Source: Thermohalobaculum sp039805905 (GTDB lineage Bacteria; Pseudomonadota; Alphaproteobacteria; Rhodobacterales; Rhodobacteraceae). Taken from it: DNA of 64,000 nt. Under the pieces are notes generated by a model. That model saw only the letters and a list, made by a program, of their open reading frames with translations. It ran no database searches and had not been told where the DNA came from. The DNA is taken from assembly GCA_039805905.1 (NCBI GenBank), contig JBDIVM010000003.1, forward strand, positions 124,001 to 188,000, read 5' to 3'. The translations under genes were made by a program, and so were the position numbers. How positions within the stretch are numbered: the first letter of the stretch is position 1; each line of letters opens with the position of its first letter. Positions 44,867 to 53,707 of the stretch are shown here, one piece after another.

Positions 44867-45202
44867 GCGGACGCGGCGACCAGTATTCCGGCGCGGCCGC
44901 GGAGCGCCGCATCGGCCGCGAGACTTCTCCGCGGCGCCCCGCGCCCGTACGACGTCGCGGTCAGGCCCCCGCGTGCCTCCGACATGATGCCCCCCGGGAC
45001 CACCCTCCGCGACGCCCCCGTCGTGCCCCCGGCGCTCCCGACTCGCGAAGCCCCATGATCACCGGGCCGGCGCGCCCGGCGCGAACTCTGGCACGGGCAG
45101 GGACACCACGCAACCGGCGCCGGCAACGCGCCGGAAAGGATCAGCGCCCGGCTCGCGCGGCGGGCGCCTGGAACGGACCTCCGGATGCATGATCCTGTCT
45201 CT
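44867..45202. other. GC-rich intergenic region upstream of the ChrB-domain operon
   Basis: No convincing gene on either strand. It must carry the promoter of the EamA gene, which I could not pinpoint. The composition is as GC-rich as the neighbouring genes until about 45195, where it becomes A/T-rich at the promoter and operator described next. Confidence 0.5.
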
Positions 45203-45230
45203 TGAAATGTAACAGCCGTTACATTATGAA
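45203..45230 (+). promoter_or_regulatory. Promoter with inverted-repeat operator, ChrB-domain operon
   Basis: TTGAAA (45203-45208) and TATGAA (45225-45230) are spaced by 16 bp and look like -35 and -10 boxes. Between and over them lies a perfect inverted repeat, AATGTAAC (45206-45213), 4-bp spacer, GTTACATT (45218-45225). TGTAAC-N-GTTACA palindromes are typical of dimeric regulators such as TetR-family repressors. Transcription would begin about 7 bp after the -10, very near the ATG at 45240. Confidence 0.7.
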
Positions 45231-45239
45231 CGATGCATC

Positions 45240-45779
45240 ATGCAGGTGAACTGGCTTCTTCTCGCCTACAGGATGCCGGCCGAGCCCTCGGCGCGGCGGC
45301 TGGCCGTCTGGCGCCGCCTGAAGGCCATGGGCGCGGTCTACCTGCAAGGTGGCGTCTGCATGGTGCCGAAGACACCGGGGCATGTCCGCCTGCTCAAGAT
45401 GATCGAGAAAGAGATCGGTGATGCCGGCGGCGAGTCGGTGATCCTCGAGACCGTCGCTCTCGACCGCCAGCAGGAGGAGAAGGTCGTCGCACGCTTCAAG
45501 GTCGATCGCGATGACGCCTACGCCGAGCTCATCGACAAGTGCGACGACTTCGAGCGCGACGTCGCCAAGGAAGTGGCGGCGAGCCACTACACCTATGCCG
45601 AACTCGAGGAGAACGAGGTCGATCTGAAGAAACTGCAGGGCTGGCTGGCGAAGATCCGCAAGCTCGATTTCTACGGCGCCGCCCGCGGCCCCGACGCGGA
45701 AGCGCGCCTCGCTGCCTGCGAGGCGCTCCTCGACGACTATGCGCAGCGCGTCTTCGACGCCCATGACGAAAACGGGTGA
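45240..45779 (+). CDS. ChrB N-terminal domain protein
   Basis: A 179-residue protein corresponding to the N-terminal domain of ChrB, the chromate-sensing regulator/auxiliary protein (W-L-L-x-A-Y-R-M-P, then V-W-R-R-L-K-x-M-G-A-V-Y-L-Q-G-G, and C-D-D-F near residue 100). The C-terminal domain of full ChrB is absent, and no chrA chromate transporter is nearby. There is no ribosome-binding site before the ATG, which sits right after the promoter, so the message may be leaderless. First gene of a three-gene operon with membrane proteins of unknown function; a role in sensing or handling a metal or oxyanion is inference. Confidence 0.75.
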   Translation: MQVNWLLLAYRMPAEPSARRLAVWRRLKAMGAVYLQGGVCMVPKTPGHVRLLKMIEKEIGDAGGESVILETVALDRQQEEKVVARFKVDRDDAYAELIDKCDDFERDVAKEVAASHYTYAELEENEVDLKKLQGWLAKIRKLDFYGAARGPDAEARLAACEALLDDYAQRVFDAHDENG

Positions 45780-45800
45780 CTGCCGGCAGGGGAGAGGGCA

Positions 45801-46550
45801 ATGGACGCATGGTTGACGGTCGGGCCGGCTGTGAGCGCGGCATTCCTGGCATCGGTCGTGGAAGTCGTGGAAGCGTTCACGATCGTGCTCGCAGTCGCAA
45901 CGCTCAGGGGCTGGCGGCCGGCGGTCGGGGGAACCGCAGCGGCACTGGCCGTGCTGGGCGCGACGGTGTTCGCCCTTGGGCCGTTGCTCGGCCGCGTGCC
46001 GATTCATCTGCTGCAGCTCGTCATCGGCGTCCTGCTTCTCCTCTTCGGCATCGGCTGGCTGCGGAAGGCGGCACTCCGGGCCGGAGGCGTGATCCCCCTC
46101 CATGACGAGACGGCGATCTTCGCCCGCGAGACCGCGGAACTCGCCGAGGATACACGACGGCATGCGACGTCGCAGGACTGGATCGCGGGCATCGCGGCGT
46201 TCAAGGCGGTGCTGCTGGAGGGGCTGGAGGTCGTGTTCATCGTGATCGCGGTCGGCGCGGGGCGGGGTCTGCTGTGGCAGGCCGGGCTCGGCGCCCTCGC
46301 GGCCTGTGCGCTGGTCCTCGCGATCGGCGCGGCATTGCACCGCCCGCTGTCGCGGGTGCCGGAGAACACGCTGAAGTTCGGCGTCGGGGTGATGCTCTCG
46401 GCCATCGGGGTGTTCTGGACCGGCGAGGGGCTCGGCATCGAGTGGCCCGGCGCGGATCTTTCTCTCCCGGTGTTCGCGGCGCTGTTCCTGGCAACGGCGC
46501 TCGTTTCGGCGGGGCTGGCCCGCCGCATGGAGAGGGGGGCGACGGCATGA
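45801..46550 (+). CDS. COG4280-type seven-TM membrane protein with paired ExxE motifs
   Basis: A 249-residue membrane protein with about seven hydrophobic segments. Two similar halves each carry an acidic membrane motif: Glu21-V-V-Glu24 (SVVEVVEAFTIVLA) and Glu140-G-L-Glu143 (LLEGLEVVFIVIA). Paired ExxE motifs in repeats recall the REGLE motif of the iron permease Ftr1 and the motif pairs of UPF0016/GDT1 cation transporters. A cation transport role is therefore plausible, though no family member with a proven function is known to me. GGAGAGG precedes the ATG, and the stop overlaps the next gene. Confidence 0.7.
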   Translation: MDAWLTVGPAVSAAFLASVVEVVEAFTIVLAVATLRGWRPAVGGTAAALAVLGATVFALGPLLGRVPIHLLQLVIGVLLLLFGIGWLRKAALRAGGVIPLHDETAIFARETAELAEDTRRHATSQDWIAGIAAFKAVLLEGLEVVFIVIAVGAGRGLLWQAGLGALAACALVLAIGAALHRPLSRVPENTLKFGVGVMLSAIGVFWTGEGLGIEWPGADLSLPVFAALFLATALVSAGLARRMERGATA

Positions 46551-46789
46551 CGATCCTCCGCGACGTGCTGGCCGAACTCCTCGCCATGTTCGTTTCCGAT
46601 GCGCGGCTTACCGCGGCGGTGCTGGCGCTGGTTGCTGCCGCGGCGCTCCTGGAGCAGACCCTGAACCAGGCGCCCCTGATCGGCGGCGCCGTGCTTCTCG
46701 CGGGTTGTCTCGGCATCTTGACCGGCAGCGTGCTACTGGCGGCGCGCAAGCACTGGAAACAGGCGGCGGCCAGGGACTCCGCCATTTGA
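46547..46789 (+). CDS. Small two-TM membrane protein
   Basis: An 80-residue protein with two hydrophobic segments (LTAAVLALVAAAALLEQ and LIGGAVLLAGCLGILTGSVLL) and a basic C-terminus (ARKHWKQAAAR). Translation is coupled to the COG4280-type gene through an ATGA overlap, so it is likely an accessory subunit of the same membrane complex. I do not recognise a named family. Confidence 0.65.
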   Translation: MTILRDVLAELLAMFVSDARLTAAVLALVAAAALLEQTLNQAPLIGGAVLLAGCLGILTGSVLLAARKHWKQAAARDSAI

Positions 46790-46869
46790 CAAAGCCCCGG
46801 CCGCGGGGCAGATCACGGGCCAGGTATCCGTCCTGCCGCGCGACCGGCACACACCCCGGGGAGTGAGCG

Positions 46870-48498
46870 ATGACCAACCCCTACAGCGAGGGCCTCGACC
46901 GGCGGCCCGCCAACTACCAGCCCCTGACCCCGCTCTCCTTCCTCGCCCGCTCGGCCCAGGTGTTTCCGGAGCGGACCGCGATCATCCACGGCAAGCTCAG
47001 GACCAGCTATGCCGAGTTCTATGCCCGGGCCCGGCGGCTAGCCTCGGCGCTGCGCGGGGCGGGCGTGTTCCCGGGCCAGACGGTCTCGACCCTGCTCCTC
47101 AACACGCCGCCGATGCTCGAGGCCCATTACGGCGTGCCGATGGCCGGCGCCGTGCTCAACACCATAAACACCCGGCTCGACGCGGCGGCGATCGGTTTCA
47201 TCCTCGATCACGCGGAATCGCGGCTCGTGCTGGTAGACAGCGAGCTCGCGCCGCTGCTGCGCGACGCGATGGCGGCGATGACGGGGCCGAAACCGGCCGT
47301 GGTGGAGTACTCCGATCCCACCGCGGTCGGCGGCGGCCGCGTCAAGCTCGGCGAGGACTACGAGAGGTTCCTGAAGAAGGGCAGCCCGGAGTTCCTCTGG
47401 AAGATGCCCGGGGACGAGTGGGACGCGATCAGCCTCAACTACACCTCCGGCACCACCGGGAACCCGAAGGGCGTCGTCTACCATCACCGCGGCGCCGCCC
47501 TGCTGGCGACCGGCAACGTGATCCACGCCCGGCTCTCCGATCCGATGGTCTATCTCTGGACCCTGCCGATGTTCCATTGCAACGGCTGGTGCTTCCCCTG
47601 GTCGGTCTGCGTCAGCGGCGGCACCCATGTATGCCTGCGCCAGGTGCGCGCCGGGGCGATCTACCAGGCCATTGCCGAGCACGGGGTAAACCTGATGTGC
47701 GGCGCGCCGATCGTGATGTCGGTGCTCCTGAACGCCACCGAGCACGAGAAGACCGCCTTCCGCCAGAAGGTCACCTTCCTGACCGCCGCCGCCCCCCCGC
47801 CCGAGGCGACGCTCGCCGCCATGGCCGAGGCGGGCTTCGAGGTGATCCACCTCTACGGCCTGACCGAGACCTACGGGCCCGCCGTGCTGAACGAGTGGAA
47901 ACCCGAGTGGAACGGCCTCGACGGCCCCGCCCGCGCCGCGATGAAGGCTCGGCAGGGCGTGAAATATGCCGCCCTCGAGGAGCTCGAGGTGATCGACCCC
48001 GACACGATGGAGGCCGTGCCCGCCGACGGCAAGACCATCGGCGAGATCATGTTCCGCGGCAACGTGGTGATGAAGGGGTATCTCAAGAACCCCCGGGCCA
48101 CCGAGGAGGCCTTCGCGGGCGGCTGGTTCCACTCCGGAGATCTCGCGGTCAAGCACCCGGACGGCTACATCCAGATCCGCGACCGCTCGAAGGACATCAT
48201 CATCTCGGGCGGCGAGAACATCTCCTCGATCGAGGTCGAGGACGTGCTCTACAAGCATCCCGCGGTCGCGATGGTCGCCGTGGTGGCCAAGCCCGACGAG
48301 AAATGGGGCGAGACCCCCTGCGCCTTCGTCGAGCTGAAGCCGGGCAAGAAGGCCACCGAGGAAGAGCTGATCGACTACTGCCGCCTGCGCCTCGCGCGCT
48401 ACAAGTGCCCGCGCCACGTGGTGTTCACGGACCTGCCGAAGACCTCGACCGGCAAGATCCAGAAGTTCGAGCTCAGGAAGATGGCGGAGAAGGTTTAG
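46870..48498 (+). CDS. AMP-dependent acyl-CoA synthetase
   Basis: An adenylate-forming CoA ligase of 542 residues, converting a carboxylic acid, ATP and CoA to acyl-CoA. The P-loop-like YTSGTTGNPKG lies at 191-201, the adenylate site is LYGLTETYGP, then GWFHSGDLA and the C-terminal catalytic Lys in TSTGKIQKFELRK. It groups with the fatty-acid/medium-chain acyl-CoA synthetases common in Rhodobacterales; substrate chain is unknown. It stands alone, convergent with pyc. Confidence 0.88.
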   Translation: MTNPYSEGLDRRPANYQPLTPLSFLARSAQVFPERTAIIHGKLRTSYAEFYARARRLASALRGAGVFPGQTVSTLLLNTPPMLEAHYGVPMAGAVLNTINTRLDAAAIGFILDHAESRLVLVDSELAPLLRDAMAAMTGPKPAVVEYSDPTAVGGGRVKLGEDYERFLKKGSPEFLWKMPGDEWDAISLNYTSGTTGNPKGVVYHHRGAALLATGNVIHARLSDPMVYLWTLPMFHCNGWCFPWSVCVSGGTHVCLRQVRAGAIYQAIAEHGVNLMCGAPIVMSVLLNATEHEKTAFRQKVTFLTAAAPPPEATLAAMAEAGFEVIHLYGLTETYGPAVLNEWKPEWNGLDGPARAAMKARQGVKYAALEELEVIDPDTMEAVPADGKTIGEIMFRGNVVMKGYLKNPRATEEAFAGGWFHSGDLAVKHPDGYIQIRDRSKDIIISGGENISSIEVEDVLYKHPAVAMVAVVAKPDEKWGETPCAFVELKPGKKATEEELIDYCRLRLARYKCPRHVVFTDLPKTSTGKIQKFELRKMAEKV

Positions 48499-48616
48499 GG
48501 CCGGACCAACATCGCCGCACCCTGACGATCATCCGGATACTCAGCGCCTCCGCGGGGACCGCGACTGGCTTTATGGGCACCCCGAATCCGACATCTCCGG
48601 TTCCGCATCGATACCG

Positions 48617-48641
48617 GTGGAGTCGAGGGCCGTCCCTCCAC
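48617..48641. terminator. Possible bidirectional hairpin between acyl-CoA synthetase and pyc
   Basis: GTGGAG (48617-48622) and CTCCAC (48636-48641) can pair, with weaker GGG/CC pairing inside the loop. It lies in the 179-bp convergent gap and lacks a T-run, so function is uncertain. Nothing else is visible in this gap. Confidence 0.35.
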
Positions 48642-48677
48642 GCGCTGTCAGTTCACCCCATTCACGCGCGAACGCCC

Positions 48678-51600
48678 TCACCCGCCGAACACCACCAGCA
48701 GATCCTTGGCGTCCACCTGCGTGCCGGCGGGGGCCACGATGCGCTCGATGACCCCGTCGCGCTCGGCGTGGAGCGCCGTTTCCATCTTCATCGCCTCCAG
48801 TGTCAGCAGCAGGTCGCCCGCATGCACGAGCTGGCCCGCCGTCACCGCGACCGAGCCGACCATGCCGGGCATCGGCGCGGCAAGGTGGCGCGGATTCTTC
48901 GGGTCCGCCTTCTCCGCCTTCGCGCGGCTCGCCGTGTAGCGGCGGTCCTCGATGCGAATCGTGCGGGGCTGGCCGTTCAGCTCGTAGAACAGCCGGACCG
49001 CGCCCTGCTCGTCGGGTTCCGAGATCGTGAGCAACCGGATCACCAGGGTCACGCCGGGCCGGAGGTCGACCAGGATCTCCTCGCCGGGCTCCATTCCGTG
49101 GAAGAACGTCGGGGTGGGCAGCACGCGGACGGGCCCGAAGTCGCGTCGCCGCCCCATGTAGTCGAGATAGACCTTCGGATACATCAGAAACGAGCAGAGG
49201 TCCTCGTCGTCGACCGTGATCCCCGGCATCTGCCCCTCGGCCTCCGCCCGCTTCGCCTCGAGGTCGACCGGCGCCATCTGCGCGCCGGGCCGCACGGTGA
49301 TCGGCGGCTGGCCCTTCAGCACCTTCCTCTGCAGCGCCTCGGGGAAGCCGCCATGGGGCTGGCCGACCACGCCCTTGAAGAAGGTGACGACCGATTCCGG
49401 GAAGGCGACATCGACCTCGGGGTTCTCGACATCGGCGCGGCTCAGCCCCGCCGCGACCATCATCAGCGCCATGTCGCCGACCGTCTTGGCGACCGGAGTG
49501 ACCTTGATCACGTCGCCGAACATGTCGTTGACCTCGGCATAGGTGCGCGCCACCTCGGCCCAGCGGTCCTCGAGCCCCATCGAGCGGGCCTGGGCCCGCA
49601 GGTTCGTGACCTGCCCGCCCGGCATCTCGTGCAGATAGACCTCCGAGGTGCCCGAGCGCATGTCGGATTCGAAGCCCGCATAGAGGCGCCTCACCCCTTC
49701 CCAGTAGGCCGAGATCTCGCGCACGGCATCGAGGTCGAGTCCGGTGTCGCGCTCCTCGTGCCGGAGCGCGGCGATGATCGAGCCCAGCGGCGGCTGCGAG
49801 GTCAGCCCGGAGACGGCGTCCATCGCCGCGTCGGCGGCATCGACCCCCGCCTCCGCGGCGGCCAGCACCGAGGCCGCCGAGATGCCCGAGGTGTCGTGCG
49901 TGTGGAAATGCACCGGGATCGCAATCTCGTCCTTCAGCGCCTTCACCAGGGCCGCCGCCGCGGCCGGCTTCACCAGCCCGCCCATGTCCTTGATGCACAG
50001 GATGTGGGCACCCGCCTTCTCCAGGTCGCGGGCGAGGCTGACATAGTAGTTCAGCGAATACTTGGCCCGCGCCGGGTCATGGATGTCGCCGGTATAGCAG
50101 AACGCCGCCTCGCACAGCTTCCCGGTCTCGAGCACGGCATCCATGCAGACCCGCATGTTCTCGACCCAGTTCAGCGGGTCGAAGATGCGGAACACGTCGA
50201 TTCCGGTCTTGGCGGCCTGGCGCACGAAGAGCTGGACCACGTTGTCCGGGTAGTTGGTGTAGCCGACGCCGTTCGAGGCCCGGATGAGCATCTGCAGCAG
50301 CAGGTTGGGCATCCGTGCCCGCAGTTCGCGCAGCCGCTGCCAGGGGCATTCCTGCAGGAAGCGGTAGGCGACGTCGAAGGTCGCCCCGCCCCAGCACTCG
50401 ACCGAGAACAGGCCGGGCAGGTTGTGGGCATAGGCCGGGGCCACGCGCAGCATGTCGACCGAGCGCATCCGGGTGGCCAGCAGGCTCTGATGCGCGTCCC
50501 GCATGGCCGTGTCGGTCATCAGGAGCCGCTTCTGCGCCAGCATCCAGACGGCGACCGCCTTGGGTCCCTCGGCATCCAGCTTCTGCTTCAGCCCTGGCGG
50601 CACGTCCGTGGTCCGGTTTGCCGGCAGCGGCGGCAGGTGCAGCGGAGCCGGCGGCCGCGCCCGGCCCTGCACCTCCGGATTGCCGTTCACCGTGACCTCG
50701 CCGATGTAGCGCAGCAGCTTGGTGCCCCGGTCCCGCCGGCGGCGGAACTCGAACAGGCCGGGGGTCGTGTCGATGAAGTTCGTGGTGTAGGTCAGGTTCC
50801 GGAAGGTCGGGTGCTTGAGCAGGTTCTCGACGAAGGCAAGGTTGGTGGCGACACCGCGAATGCGGAACTCGCGCAGCGCCCGGTCCATGCGCGCGATCGC
50901 TTCCTCGGGCGTGGGCGCCCAGGCGGTCACCTTTTCGAGCAGCGAGTCGTAGAATCGGGTGATCACCGCCCCGGAATACGCGGTCCCGCCGTCGAGCCGG
51001 ACACCGAAGCCGGTGGCGCCGCGATAGGCCGTGATGCGGCCATAGTCGGGAATGAAGTTGTTCAGCGGATCCTCGGTGGTGATCCGGCACTGCAGCGCAT
51101 GTCCGTCGAGATGGATCAGTTCCTGCCGGGCGGCGCCGGTCGCCTCGGCGATGGTTGCACCCTCGATGATGCGGATCTGCGCCTTGACGATGTCGATGCC
51201 GGTGACCTCCTCGGTCACCGTATGCTCGACCTGGATCCGTGGGTTCACCTCGATGAAATAAAAGTTTCCGGTGTCCACGTCCTGCAGGAACTCGACGGTG
51301 CCGGCGCACTGGTAGCCCGCGTGGCGGGCGATGTTCAGCGCCAGTCCGCAGACCTCGGCCCGCTGCTCAGGCGTGAGGTAGGGGGCGGGCGCGCGCTCGA
51401 CCACCTTCTGGTGCCGCCGCTGCACCGAGCAGTCGCGCTCGTAGAGATGGTAGATGCCACCGTAGCGGTCACCGAGGATCTGCACCTCGACGTGCCGGGC
51501 GCGCTGGATCATCCGCTCGAGATAACCCTCGCCGTTCCCGAAAGCCGCCTCCGCCTCGCGGCGCCCCTCCCGGACCTTCGCCTCGATCTCCTTTGGCCCG

Positions 51601-52133
51601 AGGATCGGTCGCATGCCGCGCCCGCCGCCGCCCCAGCTCGCCTTGAGCATCATCGGGTAGCCGACCGCCCCGGCCATGCGCCGGATCGCGTCCATGTCCT
51701 CGTCGGGATCGGGCAGCACCTCCGAGGCCGGGATCACAGGCACGCCCGCGGCGATGGCGGCGCGCCGCGCGCTGGCCTTGTCGCCGAGCAGCCGCATGGT
51801 CGCCGCCTTCGGGCCGATGAAGGCGATGCCGGCTGCCTCGCAGGCCTCGACGAAGGCCGGGTTCTCCGAGAGCAGCCCGTAGCCGGGATGGATCGCGTCA
51901 GCGCCGCACTCCCTTGCCACCCGAACGATCGAGGCGATGTCGAGATAGGCCGCGACCGGCCCCTTGCCGATGCCGACCTGATAGGCCTCGTCGGCCTTGA
52001 ACCGGTGCAGCGCGAGCTTGTCCTCCTCGGCGAAGATCGCGACCGTCTGCTTGCCGAGCTCGTTCGCGGCGCGCAGCACGCGGATGGCGATCTCGCCGCG
52101 GTTGGCGACCAGGATCTTGCGGAACTCGGGCAT
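48678..52133 (-). CDS. pyc: Pyruvate carboxylase
   Basis: Single-chain pyruvate carboxylase of 1151 residues, forming oxaloacetate from pyruvate, bicarbonate and ATP to refill the TCA cycle. Domains in order: biotin carboxylase (KILVANRGEIAIRVLRA at the start, an ATP-grasp core with MLKASWGGGGRGMR), carboxyltransferase (GGATFDVAYRFLQECPW, metal-binding H-x-H in PVHFHTHDTSG), tetramerisation region and C-terminal biotinyl domain with EAMKMET, Lys1116 being the biotin site. ATG 52133 has GAGG eight bases upstream. Confidence 0.96.
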   Translation of the reverse strand: MPEFRKILVANRGEIAIRVLRAANELGKQTVAIFAEEDKLALHRFKADEAYQVGIGKGPVAAYLDIASIVRVARECGADAIHPGYGLLSENPAFVEACEAAGIAFIGPKAATMRLLGDKASARRAAIAAGVPVIPASEVLPDPDEDMDAIRRMAGAVGYPMMLKASWGGGGRGMRPILGPKEIEAKVREGRREAEAAFGNGEGYLERMIQRARHVEVQILGDRYGGIYHLYERDCSVQRRHQKVVERAPAPYLTPEQRAEVCGLALNIARHAGYQCAGTVEFLQDVDTGNFYFIEVNPRIQVEHTVTEEVTGIDIVKAQIRIIEGATIAEATGAARQELIHLDGHALQCRITTEDPLNNFIPDYGRITAYRGATGFGVRLDGGTAYSGAVITRFYDSLLEKVTAWAPTPEEAIARMDRALREFRIRGVATNLAFVENLLKHPTFRNLTYTTNFIDTTPGLFEFRRRRDRGTKLLRYIGEVTVNGNPEVQGRARPPAPLHLPPLPANRTTDVPPGLKQKLDAEGPKAVAVWMLAQKRLLMTDTAMRDAHQSLLATRMRSVDMLRVAPAYAHNLPGLFSVECWGGATFDVAYRFLQECPWQRLRELRARMPNLLLQMLIRASNGVGYTNYPDNVVQLFVRQAAKTGIDVFRIFDPLNWVENMRVCMDAVLETGKLCEAAFCYTGDIHDPARAKYSLNYYVSLARDLEKAGAHILCIKDMGGLVKPAAAAALVKALKDEIAIPVHFHTHDTSGISAASVLAAAEAGVDAADAAMDAVSGLTSQPPLGSIIAALRHEERDTGLDLDAVREISAYWEGVRRLYAGFESDMRSGTSEVYLHEMPGGQVTNLRAQARSMGLEDRWAEVARTYAEVNDMFGDVIKVTPVAKTVGDMALMMVAAGLSRADVENPEVDVAFPESVVTFFKGVVGQPHGGFPEALQRKVLKGQPPITVRPGAQMAPVDLEAKRAEAEGQMPGITVDDEDLCSFLMYPKVYLDYMGRRRDFGPVRVLPTPTFFHGMEPGEEILVDLRPGVTLVIRLLTISEPDEQGAVRLFYELNGQPRTIRIEDRRYTASRAKAEKADPKNPRHLAAPMPGMVGSVAVTAGQLVHAGDLLLTLEAMKMETALHAERDGVIERIVAPAGTQVDAKDLLVVFGG

Positions 52134-52298
52134 CGATGCGTCCTCGCTGGCGGGTTCCCGGCAGCCGGCAGCGCGGCCAGTCCGGTGTCCACCGAGCGGC
52201 ATAGCCGCGGGCGGCGGCAACGACAATATGCCATGCAACATCGCACCCATGCCCAGGCGGAACGGGCCGCCGTTGCCTGCCTTTGGCCGCTCCGCGCT

Positions 52299-53606
52299 TC
52301 AGAGACAGAGGCCGGGCAGCCCCTGCGCGCCGGTCCGGCCGCGCCCCGGCCGGTCCATGACGCGCTCGAGGAACTCGAGATACTCCGTCACGCCCCGACT
52401 CAGGCCGAATTCCAGCGCCCGCGACCGGCGCAGGTCGGGCACCCGGGGCGAATCGAGCGCCCCGGCGATCGCCGCCGCCATCGCCGCCGGATCACGCACC
52501 GGAACGAGCGTGCCGTACCTGCCGTCGTCGAGAATCTCGCGCGGCCCGCTCGGGCAGTCGACCGCGACGACCGGGCAGCCCGCCGCAAGCGCCTCGATCA
52601 GAACGCCCGGGAGCCCCTCCCAGAGCGAGGAGAGCACGAAGACGCCCGCGCGCGCCATCCACCGGGGCGCATCGTGGACATAGCCGGGCAGCAGCACGTC
52701 ATCCCCGATCCCGAGGCGCTGAACGAGCCGTTCCAGCCTCTCGCGTTTCGCCCCTTCCCCCAGGATCACGAGCCGCGCCGCTCGCTGGCGGCGCAGGACC
52801 GCAAAGGCCCGGATCAGCGTCCCGAAATCCTTCTGCGTGGCAAGCCTCCCCGCGCCGAGGATCACGGGCGGGTTGCCCGGCTCGAGCCAGGGATGCGGCG
52901 CGGGGCCGGCGGCCTGCCACGCCGGCGCTGCGGGTCCGCTGTCGTCGAACATCGGATTGTAGATCGTCCGGATCCGGTCGCGGGGCAGCCCGGTAAGACC
53001 TGCGATCGCGTCCGCTACACCGCGCGATACGGCGATCACGGCATTTGCCCTTGCGTAGAGGATCCCGCCGATCCGGTTGTAGAGCGGCTTGAACAGCCGG
53101 TAGCGGCGCGGCCGGTGGTCGAGATTGCCGTCCGGATGGTTGCTCGCCCTGAGCACCAGCGGCATCCGCTTGCCGGCGCGGAGCCAGGCAAGCACGGCGG
53201 GGATGTTCGCGTGACTCGCGGCCGAGAGCAGGATGTCGGGCGCCTCCCGCTTCAGGTAGCGGGCCAGACCCGGTATGGCGAAGTAGCCCTTCAGGCTGCG
53301 CTTGCCGGTCAGCTCCCCTGGATGCCAGATCGACCACCGGGCATCGAGCGCGACATGGCGGGCCGGCGGCAGCAACTGGTCGTTCAGCAGGCCGCGGCCG
53401 CGCACCGTCACCAGGTCGACCGCATAGCCGCGTCTGGTGAATCCGTTGACCAGTGTCAGGGTCCGCCGCTGCGCGCCGCCGCCGGTCAGCGCGTAGATGA
53501 AGACCGCAATGCGCTTGACCCGGCCGGCGACATCGACCGGCGTTCCGATTTCCGGCGCCAGCTGGTCGCAATCCGCCATGCCGGGCATCACCACGGGCTC
53601 AGACAT
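52299..53606 (-). CDS. GT4-type glycosyltransferase
   Basis: A 435-residue GT-B glycosyltransferase. The acceptor domain opens with IAVFIYALTGGGAQRRTLTLVNGF, and the donor domain has AGRLATQKDFGTLIRAF, VILGEG and VFVLSSLWEGLPGVLIEALAAGCPVVAVDCPSGP (donor Glu in E-G-L-P). About 30 residues precede the fold. It is clearly related to the next upstream gene, suggesting tandem duplication. Probable role in exopolysaccharide or LPS assembly; acceptor unknown. The 165 bp between it and pyc hold nothing obvious. Confidence 0.87.
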   Translation of the reverse strand: MSEPVVMPGMADCDQLAPEIGTPVDVAGRVKRIAVFIYALTGGGAQRRTLTLVNGFTRRGYAVDLVTVRGRGLLNDQLLPPARHVALDARWSIWHPGELTGKRSLKGYFAIPGLARYLKREAPDILLSAASHANIPAVLAWLRAGKRMPLVLRASNHPDGNLDHRPRRYRLFKPLYNRIGGILYARANAVIAVSRGVADAIAGLTGLPRDRIRTIYNPMFDDSGPAAPAWQAAGPAPHPWLEPGNPPVILGAGRLATQKDFGTLIRAFAVLRRQRAARLVILGEGAKRERLERLVQRLGIGDDVLLPGYVHDAPRWMARAGVFVLSSLWEGLPGVLIEALAAGCPVVAVDCPSGPREILDDGRYGTLVPVRDPAAMAAAIAGALDSPRVPDLRRSRALEFGLSRGVTEYLEFLERVMDRPGRGRTGAQGLPGLCL

Positions 53607-53707
53607 GCAGGAACCTCCTCTCCGGGAAGAACGGGCCCTCGCCGACGCAAGGCGCCATCATGGACATGTGTCCCCATGCTGCCCCGGCAGCCTGTCCGGC
53701 GCGGGGA

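Noticed and set aside
45240..45779. Chromate resistance operon
   Set aside because: Only the ChrB N-terminal domain is present; there is no chrA, chrC or chrF gene in the window.
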